Positions 8,582 through 16,358 of a DNA stretch of 64,000 bases are shown here, piece by piece (positions within the stretch are counted from its first letter, which is position 1; each line of letters starts with the position of its first letter). The position numbers were made by a program, and so were the translations under genes. Location: contig NZ_RJUA01000009.1 of the NCBI RefSeq assembly GCF_024343575.1, forward strand, positions 62,001-126,000, written 5' to 3'. The notes beneath the pieces are model-generated. The model did no database searches. It saw only the letters and a list, made by a program, of their open reading frames with translations, and was not told the DNA's origin. This stretch comes from Lacihabitans sp. LS3-19 (GTDB lineage: Bacteria; Bacteroidota; Bacteroidia; Cytophagales; Spirosomataceae).

Positions 8582-8614
8582 GATTAAAAAAAAAGCCTTC
8601 CGAAGAAGGCTTTT
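8582..8614 (-). terminator. Terminator of the DAHP synthase gene
   Basis: Perfect 10-base arms AAAAGCCTTC (8591-8600) and GAAGGCTTTT (8605-8614) with a CGAA loop. On the minus strand this is followed by a run of U residues, four bases after the stop codon region. Confidence 0.85.
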
Positions 8615-8618
8615 ATTA

Positions 8619-9713
8619 TCATGCATTTTGTTGGTTCATCACTTCGGTTTGTTTCCGAATCGACTCCATGTGAATGAGTTTGAACAACTCCTCCACAACT
8701 TCTGGATAAAGATTTAGGCTTTTCGCCCAATCTGCTCTAGATTCGTGAACTTGTTTCCAACGATTCAGTTGCAACACTGCTACGTTATTATCTCTTTTAT
8801 ATTCTCCTAATTGTTCCACTACTGACATTCTGCTAGCTAAAACTTCAAGAAGCTCTCTGTCAAGGTTGTCAAGTCTTTCTCTAAGTCTGTCTAATTCACT
8901 TTGGAAGTCACTTCCATAAGTTGCTTTTCTGAACTCGATTCCCTTTAACATATCTGCCAAAGCATCAGGAGTTAATTGCTGAGAAGCATCAGACCAAGCT
9001 TCGTCAGGATTTCTATGAGATTCGATTATTAAACCGTCATAGTTTAAATCCATAGCTCTTTGCGTAAGTTCAGCTAATAATGCTCTCTTACCAGCCATGT
9101 GGCTAGGGTCACCAATCATCGGGATTTGAGGGAAGAATGTCTTAAATTCTACCGCAATCTGCCACATTGGAGAGTTTCTATATTTAGTTTCTTGAGCGTT
9201 TGAGAATCCTCTATGAATGGCACCCATTTTTTTAATACCAGCACCAGCGATTCTTTCGAAAGCACCTAACCATAAAGCCAAATCAGGGTTTACTGGGTTT
9301 TTTATCAAAACTGGTACATCAACTCCTTTAAGAGAATCTGCAAGGTCTTGAACATTAAAAGGATTCACTGTGGTTCTTGCACCTATCCAAAGGACGTCTA
9401 CACCATATTTAAGAGCCAATTCAACGTGTTGAGGAGTTGCAACTTCAACAGCTGTCAAAAGTCCTGTTTCAGCTTTAGCTTTTTGTAACCAAGGTAAAGC
9501 CTCTTCACCTTTTCCTTCAAAACTGCCAGGTCTTGTTCTTGGCTTCCAAACGCCAGCTCTCAAAATGTGAGCAAAACCATTATTGGCAATGCCTCTTGCT
9601 GTTTCCAACACTTGCTCCTCAGTTTCGGCACTACAAGGGCCTGCTATTATGAGGGGTTTTCCTCCTGTATTTACCCAACTATCAAGAGGTAAAACATCTA
9701 AATTTGCTTTCAT
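8619..9713 (-). CDS. Bifunctional DAHP synthase / chorismate mutase (AroQ type)
   Basis: 364 aa. The N-terminal 260 residues are a type I-beta (KDSA-like) 3-deoxy-7-phosphoheptulonate synthase, first enzyme of the shikimate pathway. IIAGPCSAETEEQ (22-34), LRAGVWKPRTRPGSFEG and MIGDPSHMAGKR are visible. The C-terminal 90 residues are an AroQ chorismate mutase (SELDRLRERLDNLDRELLEV onward). The fusion lets chorismate or prephenate-derived signals act on the entry enzyme, as known for related Bacteroidota and Gram-positive fusions. It has a private terminator and sits between the Crp/Fnr gene (same strand, separately terminated) and the divergent proline dehydrogenase gene. Confidence 0.95.
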   Translation of the reverse strand: MKANLDVLPLDSWVNTGGKPLIIAGPCSAETEEQVLETARGIANNGFAHILRAGVWKPRTRPGSFEGKGEEALPWLQKAKAETGLLTAVEVATPQHVELALKYGVDVLWIGARTTVNPFNVQDLADSLKGVDVPVLIKNPVNPDLALWLGAFERIAGAGIKKMGAIHRGFSNAQETKYRNSPMWQIAVEFKTFFPQIPMIGDPSHMAGKRALLAELTQRAMDLNYDGLIIESHRNPDEAWSDASQQLTPDALADMLKGIEFRKATYGSDFQSELDRLRERLDNLDRELLEVLASRMSVVEQLGEYKRDNNVAVLQLNRWKQVHESRADWAKSLNLYPEVVEELFKLIHMESIRKQTEVMNQQNA

Positions 9714-9788
9714 CTGTAATTAATTAAAAAATTTGGCTTGCGGCCAATTGTATTATCCCTAAACATTAAAATTTTAAATCCTAATAGG

Positions 9789-9796
9789 TATCTTTG
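9789..9796 (+). promoter_or_regulatory. -7 promoter element (TATCTTTG) of the proline dehydrogenase operon
   Basis: TATCTTTG matches TAnnTTTG exactly. No clear TTTG lies 19-21 bases upstream. A start near 9803 leaves about 23 bases before the ATG at 9826 and rules out the TTG at 9805 as start. Confidence 0.55.
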
Positions 9797-9825
9797 CGGT
9801 CTCATTGACAAACAATCATCATAAA

Positions 9826-11013
9826 ATGAAAGGTTCGAATATTGATTTTGCAGATACTAAAGTTGCATTTGAAAATCAAAGTACAATTAAACTTAAAAAG
9901 AACTACGCCATTTTTGCATTAATGAACCAAAATTGGCTCGTAAAGATAGGTACTTTTTTTATTAATTTAAGTTTAAAATTGGGTTTGCCCGTAAAAAAAT
10001 TAATAAAAGAGACGATTTTTGAACTTTTTTGTGGCGGTGAAACTATCGAAGATTGTAAAAATACAATTGCAAGCCTAAATAATTTTTCAATCGGAACAAT
10101 ATTAGATTATTCTGTTGAGGGTGAAGATGACGAGGGGAGTTTTGACAAAACTCAGAAGGAAATTTTGGAATCAATACATTTTGCAAAAAACCATAGAAAT
10201 GAGATCCCTTTTTCGGTATTTAAGATTACAGGAATAGGATCACGTGAGTTACTGACAAAAGTTCAAGATGGAAAAATTGAATTAAACTCTGAAGAAAAAT
10301 CTTTTTTTGAGAATTTTAAAAAGAGATTTAGCGAAATTTGTGAGACTGCGGCGAAAAATGAGGTAAGATTGTTTGTGGATGCAGAGGAAACCTGGATACA
10401 AAATATAATCGATGAGTTGGTCTTAGAAATGATGCGAAAGTATAATTTAGATGGTAAGGTTTTGATTTATAACACTTATCAATTATATAGAAATAAAGCC
10501 TTGAGTATTTTAGAAAATCATATTCAAATAGCTAAAATAGGCGGATTTGGCATTGGGGCAAAGTTAGTTAGAGGAGCCTACATGGAAAAAGAACGCAAAA
10601 GAGCTGAAGAATTTAATTATAAGGATCCAATTAATGAAACTAAAGCTATTACGGACCAACATTTTAATGCAGCATTGAGGGTTTGTATTGAAAATATTGA
10701 TACTGTAAGTCTTTGTTCAGGTACGCATAATGAGGACAGTTGTAAGCTTGGAATAGATTTAATAGAAAGAAAAGGTTTGGATGTTGAAGATTCACGTGTT
10801 TATTTTGCCCAACTTTTGGGTATGAGTGACAATATTTCATACAATTTATCAAAAAAAGGCTATAATGTTGCCAAATATGTTCCATATGGGCCGATAGAAT
10901 CTGTTATGCCATATTTAACTAGAAGAGCAGAAGAAAATACCTCGATTGCTGGCCAAAGTAGTCGTGAGTTTTTGTTATTAAAAAAAGAATTGAAAAGAAG
11001 AAATCAAGCATGA
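9826..11013 (+). CDS. Proline dehydrogenase family protein
   Basis: 395 aa. It is a TIM-barrel FAD enzyme that oxidises proline to pyrroline-5-carboxylate. Conserved C-terminal barrel motifs are visible: GAKLVRGAYMEKERKRA, LCSGTHNE and YVPYGPIESVMPYLTRRAEEN, the last holding the family's proline/FAD-binding Arg pair. It is a monofunctional enzyme, without the aldehyde dehydrogenase half of PutA. The ATG at 9826 is chosen over an in-frame TTG at 9805 because the predicted promoter would start transcription at about 9803. It overlaps lspA by four bases (ATGA) and is the first gene of a three-gene unit ending at 11913. Confidence 0.92.
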   Translation: MKGSNIDFADTKVAFENQSTIKLKKNYAIFALMNQNWLVKIGTFFINLSLKLGLPVKKLIKETIFELFCGGETIEDCKNTIASLNNFSIGTILDYSVEGEDDEGSFDKTQKEILESIHFAKNHRNEIPFSVFKITGIGSRELLTKVQDGKIELNSEEKSFFENFKKRFSEICETAAKNEVRLFVDAEETWIQNIIDELVLEMMRKYNLDGKVLIYNTYQLYRNKALSILENHIQIAKIGGFGIGAKLVRGAYMEKERKRAEEFNYKDPINETKAITDQHFNAALRVCIENIDTVSLCSGTHNEDSCKLGIDLIERKGLDVEDSRVYFAQLLGMSDNISYNLSKKGYNVAKYVPYGPIESVMPYLTRRAEENTSIAGQSSREFLLLKKELKRRNQA

Positions 11014-11666
11014 AATTTTCATATAAGTACTTTCTATTTACCATCTTATTAATAATTGTTGATCAAGTTATTAAACTTTGGATGCATTTTGTGGTTTTGC
11101 CGCAGCACTTCGGTAATATTGACTTGATTCCTAATATTTTGAAACTACACTACGTAACAAATCCAGGAATGGCATTTGGTATGGAGTTAGGAGGTAATTA
11201 TGGGAAATTGATTTTGACCACATTCAGACTTATAGCCATGGTGGCTATAGCTTGGTATCTTAATCACCAAGCTAAGAAAACTCCTGAGAATGGGCTTCTT
11301 TGGGCTATTGCGGCTATATTAGCAGGAGCAATTGGCAACCTTGTGGATAGTATTTTTTATGGGGTTTTATTGCCTGGAAATTCTACCAGTGATGCCTCAA
11401 CACCTTGGTTTCATGGGGAAGTAATAGACATGTTTTATTTTAACTTTCTTGACGGAGTTTGGCCAGAATGGGTGCCCAAAATTGGTGGAACGTATCATTT
11501 GACACCGATTTTTAATTTTGCAGATGCTTGTATTTTTTGCGGTGTTGCTGCTATTTTAATATTCCAAAAGAGATTTTTGGATTTAAAACCTTTAGATGAT
11601 GAATTTGCTAAAAATTTAATAGAAGAAGAAAGTACTGAAAATAATAATATTAATAATGAAATTTAA
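11010..11666 (+). CDS. lspA: Lipoprotein signal peptidase LspA
   Basis: 218 aa, longer than the ~165 aa E. coli enzyme. LspA is an inner-membrane aspartic protease that cleaves prolipoproteins in front of the lipidated Cys. Four hydrophobic helices are present. VTNPGMAFG (49-57) and GAIGNLVD (106-113) are family blocks. The catalytic pair corresponds to Asp140 (EVIDMF) and Asp172 (FNFADA). The extra length is mainly a loop between 118 and 165, as in other Bacteroidota, plus an acidic tail rich in Asn and Glu. It is coupled to proline dehydrogenase by a four-base overlap and to the following small gene by 11 bases. The window encodes several clear lipoproteins that it would process. Confidence 0.95.
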   Translation: MKFSYKYFLFTILLIIVDQVIKLWMHFVVLPQHFGNIDLIPNILKLHYVTNPGMAFGMELGGNYGKLILTTFRLIAMVAIAWYLNHQAKKTPENGLLWAIAAILAGAIGNLVDSIFYGVLLPGNSTSDASTPWFHGEVIDMFYFNFLDGVWPEWVPKIGGTYHLTPIFNFADACIFCGVAAILIFQKRFLDLKPLDDEFAKNLIEEESTENNNINNEI

Positions 11667-11913
11667 AGCTGAAGAAAGGTTGAGATACCTTAAAATCGGA
11701 GTCGCCTTGAATATTTTGATAGCACTATTTATGTCCTATCAAATTCCAAGTCCAAGTATTCAAAAAATATTTAAAGTAATATTTATGAGTTTGGCTTTAT
11801 TATGTATGATTTTGGTATTAAATCACAAGTCAGAAAAGCCTAAAAGATGGATGAATATTCTATTAACTATAGCTATAATTGTTACAAGTATCTTATACCT
11901 GATGGAAAAATAG
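11656..11913 (+). CDS. Small membrane protein of unknown function
   Basis: 85 aa with three hydrophobic segments (about 12-29, 37-56, 66-82) separated by short basic loops, so an inner-membrane protein. I recognise no family. It starts inside the last codons of lspA (11-base overlap) and ends just before a strong terminator, so it is very likely translated as the last gene of the proline dehydrogenase-lspA unit. The function is not evident from sequence. Confidence 0.7.
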   Translation: MKFKAEERLRYLKIGVALNILIALFMSYQIPSPSIQKIFKVIFMSLALLCMILVLNHKSEKPKRWMNILLTIAIIVTSILYLMEK

Positions 11914-11935
11914 TTGGATATTTTGGTTAAAGCAT

Positions 11936-11967
11936 AAAAAAAGCCTGACTCAATCAGGCTTTTTTTA
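11936..11967. terminator. Bidirectional terminator between the lspA unit and the LysM gene
   Basis: AGCCTGA/TCAGGCT arms (11942-11948 and 11954-11960) extended by A/T pairs, with A-run before and T-run after, so it can act on both convergent transcripts ending at 11913 and 11981. Confidence 0.85.
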
Positions 11968-11980
11968 TGAAACTTAAATT

Positions 11981-12610
11981 TTATTCTTTTACTTTTTTGG
12001 GTATTACTAATTTTTCACCTCTTTCAGCATAGTTTTTTGATTTATTGTTAGCTGACATTAAAGCATCAACGCTAATATCGTATTTTTTTGCTACTACTTT
12101 TAGAATATCTCCAGGTCCAACAATATGGTAACCTTGAATCGGAATAATTATTTTAGTAACCCCAACTTTAATTCCGCTAGGTGAAACAGCAGGGTTTAAT
12201 TTTTGAAGCGTTGTAGCCGAAACATTAAATCTATTTGCAATACCAAAAAATGTTTCTCCTTCTTTAACTGTATATGAAAGTTTCTCTCCAGAGACATTTA
12301 TAGGTTTTACTGAAGTTTTCTCTTTTGTAGCTTCTGCTACCTTTTCTATAGCTACTTCTTCCGTTTTGGTTTCAGTTTCTACCGCCACCGCCTCTGGGAT
12401 AATATCTTCGTCTACTACTAATGAATCTTCGTTTTTTGCTACAACCATAGGTTGTTCTTTTATATCTGATGCCTTGGAGGCATCGTCAGACATTAAATGC
12501 CAACCTGCATAAAGTAATAAACAAATGATGCCTACTAAGACAAACAAAACAACCATTGGTAAGCTGTTGCTGGGAGTTTCGGGTTTTGGGTTTCTTTCTT
12601 CAAATTCCAT
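11981..12610 (-). CDS. Membrane-anchored protein with two LysM domains
   Basis: 209 aa. A short cytoplasmic N-terminus, one transmembrane helix (about 18-42), an acidic Val/Glu-rich linker (50-105), then two LysM modules. The first is LSYTVKEGETFFGIANRF onward (about 109-157) and the second YHIVGPGDILKVVAKKY onward (about 160-206). LysM binds N-acetylglucosamine polymers, so the protein probably attaches to peptidoglycan from the inner membrane. There is no catalytic domain, so a scaffold or adaptor role is likelier than hydrolysis. Its ATG shares one base with the purE stop, making it the last gene of the purK-purE operon. Confidence 0.82.
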   Translation of the reverse strand: MEFEERNPKPETPSNSLPMVVLFVLVGIICLLLYAGWHLMSDDASKASDIKEQPMVVAKNEDSLVVDEDIIPEAVAVETETKTEEVAIEKVAEATKEKTSVKPINVSGEKLSYTVKEGETFFGIANRFNVSATTLQKLNPAVSPSGIKVGVTKIIIPIQGYHIVGPGDILKVVAKKYDISVDALMSANNKSKNYAERGEKLVIPKKVKE

Positions 12611-13095
12611 TATTTTGCACTATTTAATTCTAAATTCATATCACTTACTTTTTCTTTCAATTCTTCTTTATAAGCATAAAGTTTCTTTTTTATATCTGTA
12701 TCAAATCCACTTATTATTTGAATCGCAAGAAGTCCTGCATTCATGGATGCATTGAGAGCTACTGTGGCCACTGGGACCCCATTTGGCATTTGGAGAATTG
12801 ACAAAATTGAGTCCCAACCATCAATAGAATTGCTTGATTTCACAGGGACGCCTATGACGGGTAAAATTGTACAAGATGCCACCATTCCAGGCAAGTGTGC
12901 CGCACCTCCTGCACCTGCAATTATGGCTTTTATACCTCTATTGTCAGCATTTGAAGCATATTCTACCATTTTCTGGGGTGTTCTATGTGCAGAAACAATT
13001 TCTATTTCATACTGAACATCGAATTTTTTCAGAATGTCTACTGCACCTTGCATAACTTTTAAATCAGAAATGCTACCCATAATAATTCCTACCAT
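12610..13095 (-). CDS. purE: 5-(carboxyamino)imidazole ribonucleotide mutase PurE
   Basis: 161 aa, class I PurE length. It converts N5-CAIR to CAIR in purine synthesis, as partner of PurK. The N-terminal [13 protein letters not shown] (3-15), the active-site SAHRTP (35-40) and [14 protein letters not shown] are all present. It lies five bases after purK and overlaps the LysM gene's start by one base, so the three are co-transcribed. Confidence 0.97.
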   Translation of the reverse strand: MVGIIMGSISDLKVMQGAVDILKKFDVQYEIEIVSAHRTPQKMVEYASNADNRGIKAIIAGAGGAAHLPGMVASCTILPVIGVPVKSSNSIDGWDSILSILQMPNGVPVATVALNASMNAGLLAIQIISGFDTDIKKKLYAYKEELKEKVSDMNLELNSAK

Positions 13096-13100
13096 ATGCT

Positions 13101-14240
13101 TTATTTTGAAATCACTCTTAAATTTTCCTGAACAAAGGTCACCTTTTCTTTCAATTTTTCAAAATCAGCAGCCAAAATACTAACATGTCCCATCTTGCGA
13201 AATGGTTTTGTTTTTTTCTTTCCATAGAAAAATGGAAAAATATTATCTTCTTTTAATATGACCTCCAAACCTTCCACTTTTGCATCTCCTTCATGTCCTT
13301 CCGCTCCTAAAATGTTTACCATAGCAGCTGTAGAGATTGCTTTTGTATCTCCTAAAGGAAGTCCCAAGATTGCTCTCCAATGTTGGTCGTATTGTGAAAC
13401 TAAATTTGCTTTTTGGGTATGATGTCCACTATTATGTGGTCTAGGAGCTACTTCATTTACCAATATTTCTCCATTTTTTGTAAGAAACATTTCAACTGCT
13501 AATAATCCCACCATATCAAAGGCTTTAATGGTTTTTATAGCAATTTGTTTCGCTTTTTCAGCGATATCATCAGAGATAGCGGCAGGGGAGAAAAGGTATT
13601 CTACGAGATTGGCCACTGGATGGAAAACCATTTCGACTACAGGAAAAGTTTCTACATCTCCATCTGTATTTCTTGCAACAATCACAGCTAGCTCTTTCTC
13701 AAAATCCACAAATTTCTCCAGAATTCCAGGTGCATCAAAACCTTTTTCTATATCTTTCTCAGATTTTATGGTTTGCACTCCTCTACCATCATACCCGCCA
13801 ACGCCTATTTTGTTTACAGCAGGTAGGAAGTCTTTATTTTGATAGATTTGTGCTAAGTTATCAACCAAAATAAATTCTGATGTAGGAATATTGTTTGCTT
13901 TAAAAAACTTCTTTTGTGTGCATTTGTCTTTTATGATTTCAACCACTTGAGGCTGAGGAAAAACTTTCTTGCCTTCATCTTGTAATTTTTTTAAAGCCTT
14001 AATGTTCACATTTTCGATTTCGATAGTTATTACATCCAGGTCTTTGCCAAAAGCGTAAACTGAGTCAAAATCCGCAATATCCCCTTTCACAAATCTATTT
14101 GCAATTTGACTGCAAGAACAATTCGCGTCATTATCAAGTACGTTTATATCTAAGTCTAAGTCCAGGGCAGTTTGAATTAGCATTTTTCCTAATTGTCCAC
14201 CTCCTAAAATCCCTATTTTTAGGGTATTATCAAATATCAT
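13101..14240 (-). CDS. purK: 5-(carboxyamino)imidazole ribonucleotide synthase PurK
   Basis: 379 aa. PurK is an ATP-grasp enzyme that carboxylates AIR with bicarbonate to N5-CAIR. It has the N-terminal [16 protein letters not shown] (9-24), the ATP-grasp loop VGGYDGRGV (about 148-156), and the C-terminal catalytic stretch [13 protein letters not shown]. It overlaps the upstream LolA-like gene by four bases (ATGA) and is followed five bases later by purE, which forms the two-step replacement for eukaryotic AIR carboxylase. Confidence 0.97.
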   Translation of the reverse strand: MIFDNTLKIGILGGGQLGKMLIQTALDLDLDINVLDNDANCSCSQIANRFVKGDIADFDSVYAFGKDLDVITIEIENVNIKALKKLQDEGKKVFPQPQVVEIIKDKCTQKKFFKANNIPTSEFILVDNLAQIYQNKDFLPAVNKIGVGGYDGRGVQTIKSEKDIEKGFDAPGILEKFVDFEKELAVIVARNTDGDVETFPVVEMVFHPVANLVEYLFSPAAISDDIAEKAKQIAIKTIKAFDMVGLLAVEMFLTKNGEILVNEVAPRPHNSGHHTQKANLVSQYDQHWRAILGLPLGDTKAISTAAMVNILGAEGHEGDAKVEGLEVILKEDNIFPFFYGKKKTKPFRKMGHVSILAADFEKLKEKVTFVQENLRVISK

Positions 14241-14956
14241 TTTATTTCGAAATCCTTTGCTTTTAATCCTTTATTTATTTTTACTGATTGCAATTCACTT
14301 GAAACCTCACCCATTTGAGTACTCTGTTTTTTTACACTTGGAAACAAGATCTCACTTCCTTTGAAAGACTTGTAGTTCTCATAATTAACAGTGGTTTCAA
14401 ATACACCTCTAGGTGACTCCATTTTGGACCAAGTCTTGTCTTTTAAGCCAGTCGATGGGTTATAATAGTCTTTCCAGGTTTTTCCTTCTGGATCCTTGAA
14501 TTCTATAACATTGTAGGCTATTTCATTAAATGTTTCTGAAGGAAGAAGTGTCGCCGAGAAACCATTGTTTTTATATTCTAACTCAAAAAAAGGATTGCTT
14601 TTTTGTGCCTCAGCCTTGGCTGCATTTCCTGTTTTAGGTTCTTGTTTGCCATTGTTTCCCCAAGTGCTTGTTCTTGCTAATTTTTCGCCATCATAAATGG
14701 TAGACATTAGCTCCATACCATTTGAAAACATGCTCATCTTAAACTTAAAAGGAAACTGGTATTTAACTTCTGTTTCAGCAACCCCTCTTGGCGACTCGGC
14801 CGTAGAATTCATGACCATATCAGTAATGGATGACGAATTACCTTTTATTTTAGTTACTTCAAGGTATTTGTCAATTATTTGATCTGCAGTTTGGGTTTCT
14901 TGGGCTTTTGCCACAAACCCTAAAAAACAAAAGAGAAGGATGGTACGTAATCTCAT
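14237..14956 (-). CDS. LolA-like outer-membrane lipoprotein-sorting family protein
   Basis: 239 aa with a signal peptide (MRLRTILLFCFLGFVAKA, cleavage before Gln). The mature part begins QTADQIIDKYLEVT, a start typical of LolA/LolB-fold proteins of Bacteroidota, and continues as beta-rich sequence with YDGEKLARTS and VNYENYKSFKGSEILFPS. The fold is an open barrel that binds hydrophobic ligands. It is not clearly the canonical LolA chaperone, so its cargo is open. Oddly, it heads the purK-purE-LysM operon, with a four-base overlap to purK. The 60-base gap upstream is divergent from the photolyase gene. Confidence 0.72.
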   Translation of the reverse strand: MRLRTILLFCFLGFVAKAQETQTADQIIDKYLEVTKIKGNSSSITDMVMNSTAESPRGVAETEVKYQFPFKFKMSMFSNGMELMSTIYDGEKLARTSTWGNNGKQEPKTGNAAKAEAQKSNPFFELEYKNNGFSATLLPSETFNEIAYNVIEFKDPEGKTWKDYYNPSTGLKDKTWSKMESPRGVFETTVNYENYKSFKGSEILFPSVKKQSTQMGEVSSELQSVKINKGLKAKDFEIK

Positions 14957-15017
14957 GATTTTGTTATTTATTTAAACATTATTAATGAGTCCAAAGTTAA
15001 TTCAATTATTAATAATT

Positions 15018-16331
15018 ATGAATAAAGAAGTAGCTATATTTTGGTTTAGGAGAGATTTAAGATTGGATGACAATGCGGGCCTATACCACGCTCTTAAATC
15101 GGGAGTACCGGTTTTGCCAATATTTATTTTTGATGAGAATATTTTAGAAAAACTTCAAAATACATCTGATAGGAGAGTAGATTTTATTTTTCAGGTTTTA
15201 CAAGATTTAAAAATACAACTGCAAGACTTAGGCTCTGATCTTTTGATTCTACATGGAAAGCCTGAAGCTGTTTGGGCTGACTTGTTATCCAACTACCAAG
15301 TTAAGTCAGTTTTTTGTAATCATGACTATGAAAAATATGCATTAGAAAGGGATTTTGAAATTAAAGAAATCTGCAAGGTAAAAAACATCGATTTTAGAAG
15401 TTTTAAAGATCAATGTATTTTTGAAAAACAAGAAGTACTTTCCGCAACTGGAACTCCATATACTGTTTTTTCTCCATTTATGCGTAAATGGAAAGAAAAG
15501 TTAAATGATTTTTATACTAAACCATATCCTACAGAATCTTATTTTGGGAATTTTTGTAAATTTTCTTTAGAAAAAAAATGGGCTCTATCAGATATTGGTT
15601 TTAAAAAAACGGATATAAATTATGAAAAACCAAAGCTCTCTAAATCAATATTAATAAATTATAAAGAGAATAGAGATTTTCCCGCAATTGTTGGGACAAG
15701 TCATTTAAGTATTCATTTTAGATTCGGCACTATTAGTATTCGGAAATGCGTAAAATATGCCCAACAGTTTAGCGATACATGGTTAAATGAATTGATTTGG
15801 CGAGATTTTTATATGAATATTTTGTCAAATTTTCCTCAAATAAATGAAGGAAAGGCTTTTAAAAAACAATATGATAAAATTCCCTGGCGAAATAATGAAA
15901 CTGAATTTAAAGCTTGGTGTGAAGGAAAAACTGGCTATTGGTTAGTAGATGCTGGGATGCGAGAATTGAACCAAACTGGTTTTATGCACAACAGAGTCAG
16001 AATGGTAGTAGCCAGTTTTTTATGTAAACATTTGTTGATAGATTGGCGTTGGGGGGAGGCTTATTTTGCAGAAAAACTTAATGATTTTGACTTTTCGGCC
16101 AATAATGGTGGTTGGCAATGGGCCTCTAGTAGTGGTTGCGATGCTGTTCCTTACTTTAGAATTTTCAATCCCGAGTCACAGACTTCTAAATTTGATAAAG
16201 AACTGAAATATATAAAAAAATGGGTGCCTGAATTTCTAAGTTTTAACTATCCTAAGCCTATTGTAGATCATAAATTTGCCCGAGAAAGAGCTTTAAAAGT
16301 TTACAAAGAAGCTTTAAATGAAGTAGAATAA
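15018..16331 (+). CDS. Cryptochrome/deoxyribodipyrimidine photolyase
   Basis: 437 aa from the ATG at 15018, which is followed directly by the conserved beta-strand EVAIFWFRRDLRLDDN; the in-frame ATG at 14985 would add 11 poorly conserved residues. The N-terminal alpha/beta antenna domain (about 1-125) and C-terminal helical FAD domain (about 190-430) are complete. FAD-domain signatures are HFRFGTISIRKC, LIWRDFYMN, WLVDAGMRELNQTGFMHNR and DFDFSANNGGWQW. The protein repairs UV dimers in blue light; a pure cryptochrome role cannot be excluded by sequence alone. It is followed after 27 bases by the AddB-like gene, so both may form a DNA-repair unit. Confidence 0.92.
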   Translation: MNKEVAIFWFRRDLRLDDNAGLYHALKSGVPVLPIFIFDENILEKLQNTSDRRVDFIFQVLQDLKIQLQDLGSDLLILHGKPEAVWADLLSNYQVKSVFCNHDYEKYALERDFEIKEICKVKNIDFRSFKDQCIFEKQEVLSATGTPYTVFSPFMRKWKEKLNDFYTKPYPTESYFGNFCKFSLEKKWALSDIGFKKTDINYEKPKLSKSILINYKENRDFPAIVGTSHLSIHFRFGTISIRKCVKYAQQFSDTWLNELIWRDFYMNILSNFPQINEGKAFKKQYDKIPWRNNETEFKAWCEGKTGYWLVDAGMRELNQTGFMHNRVRMVVASFLCKHLLIDWRWGEAYFAEKLNDFDFSANNGGWQWASSSGCDAVPYFRIFNPESQTSKFDKELKYIKKWVPEFLSFNYPKPIVDHKFARERALKVYKEALNEVE

Positions 16332-16358
16332 GCTTATTATTGCATAAAAATTCTATTA

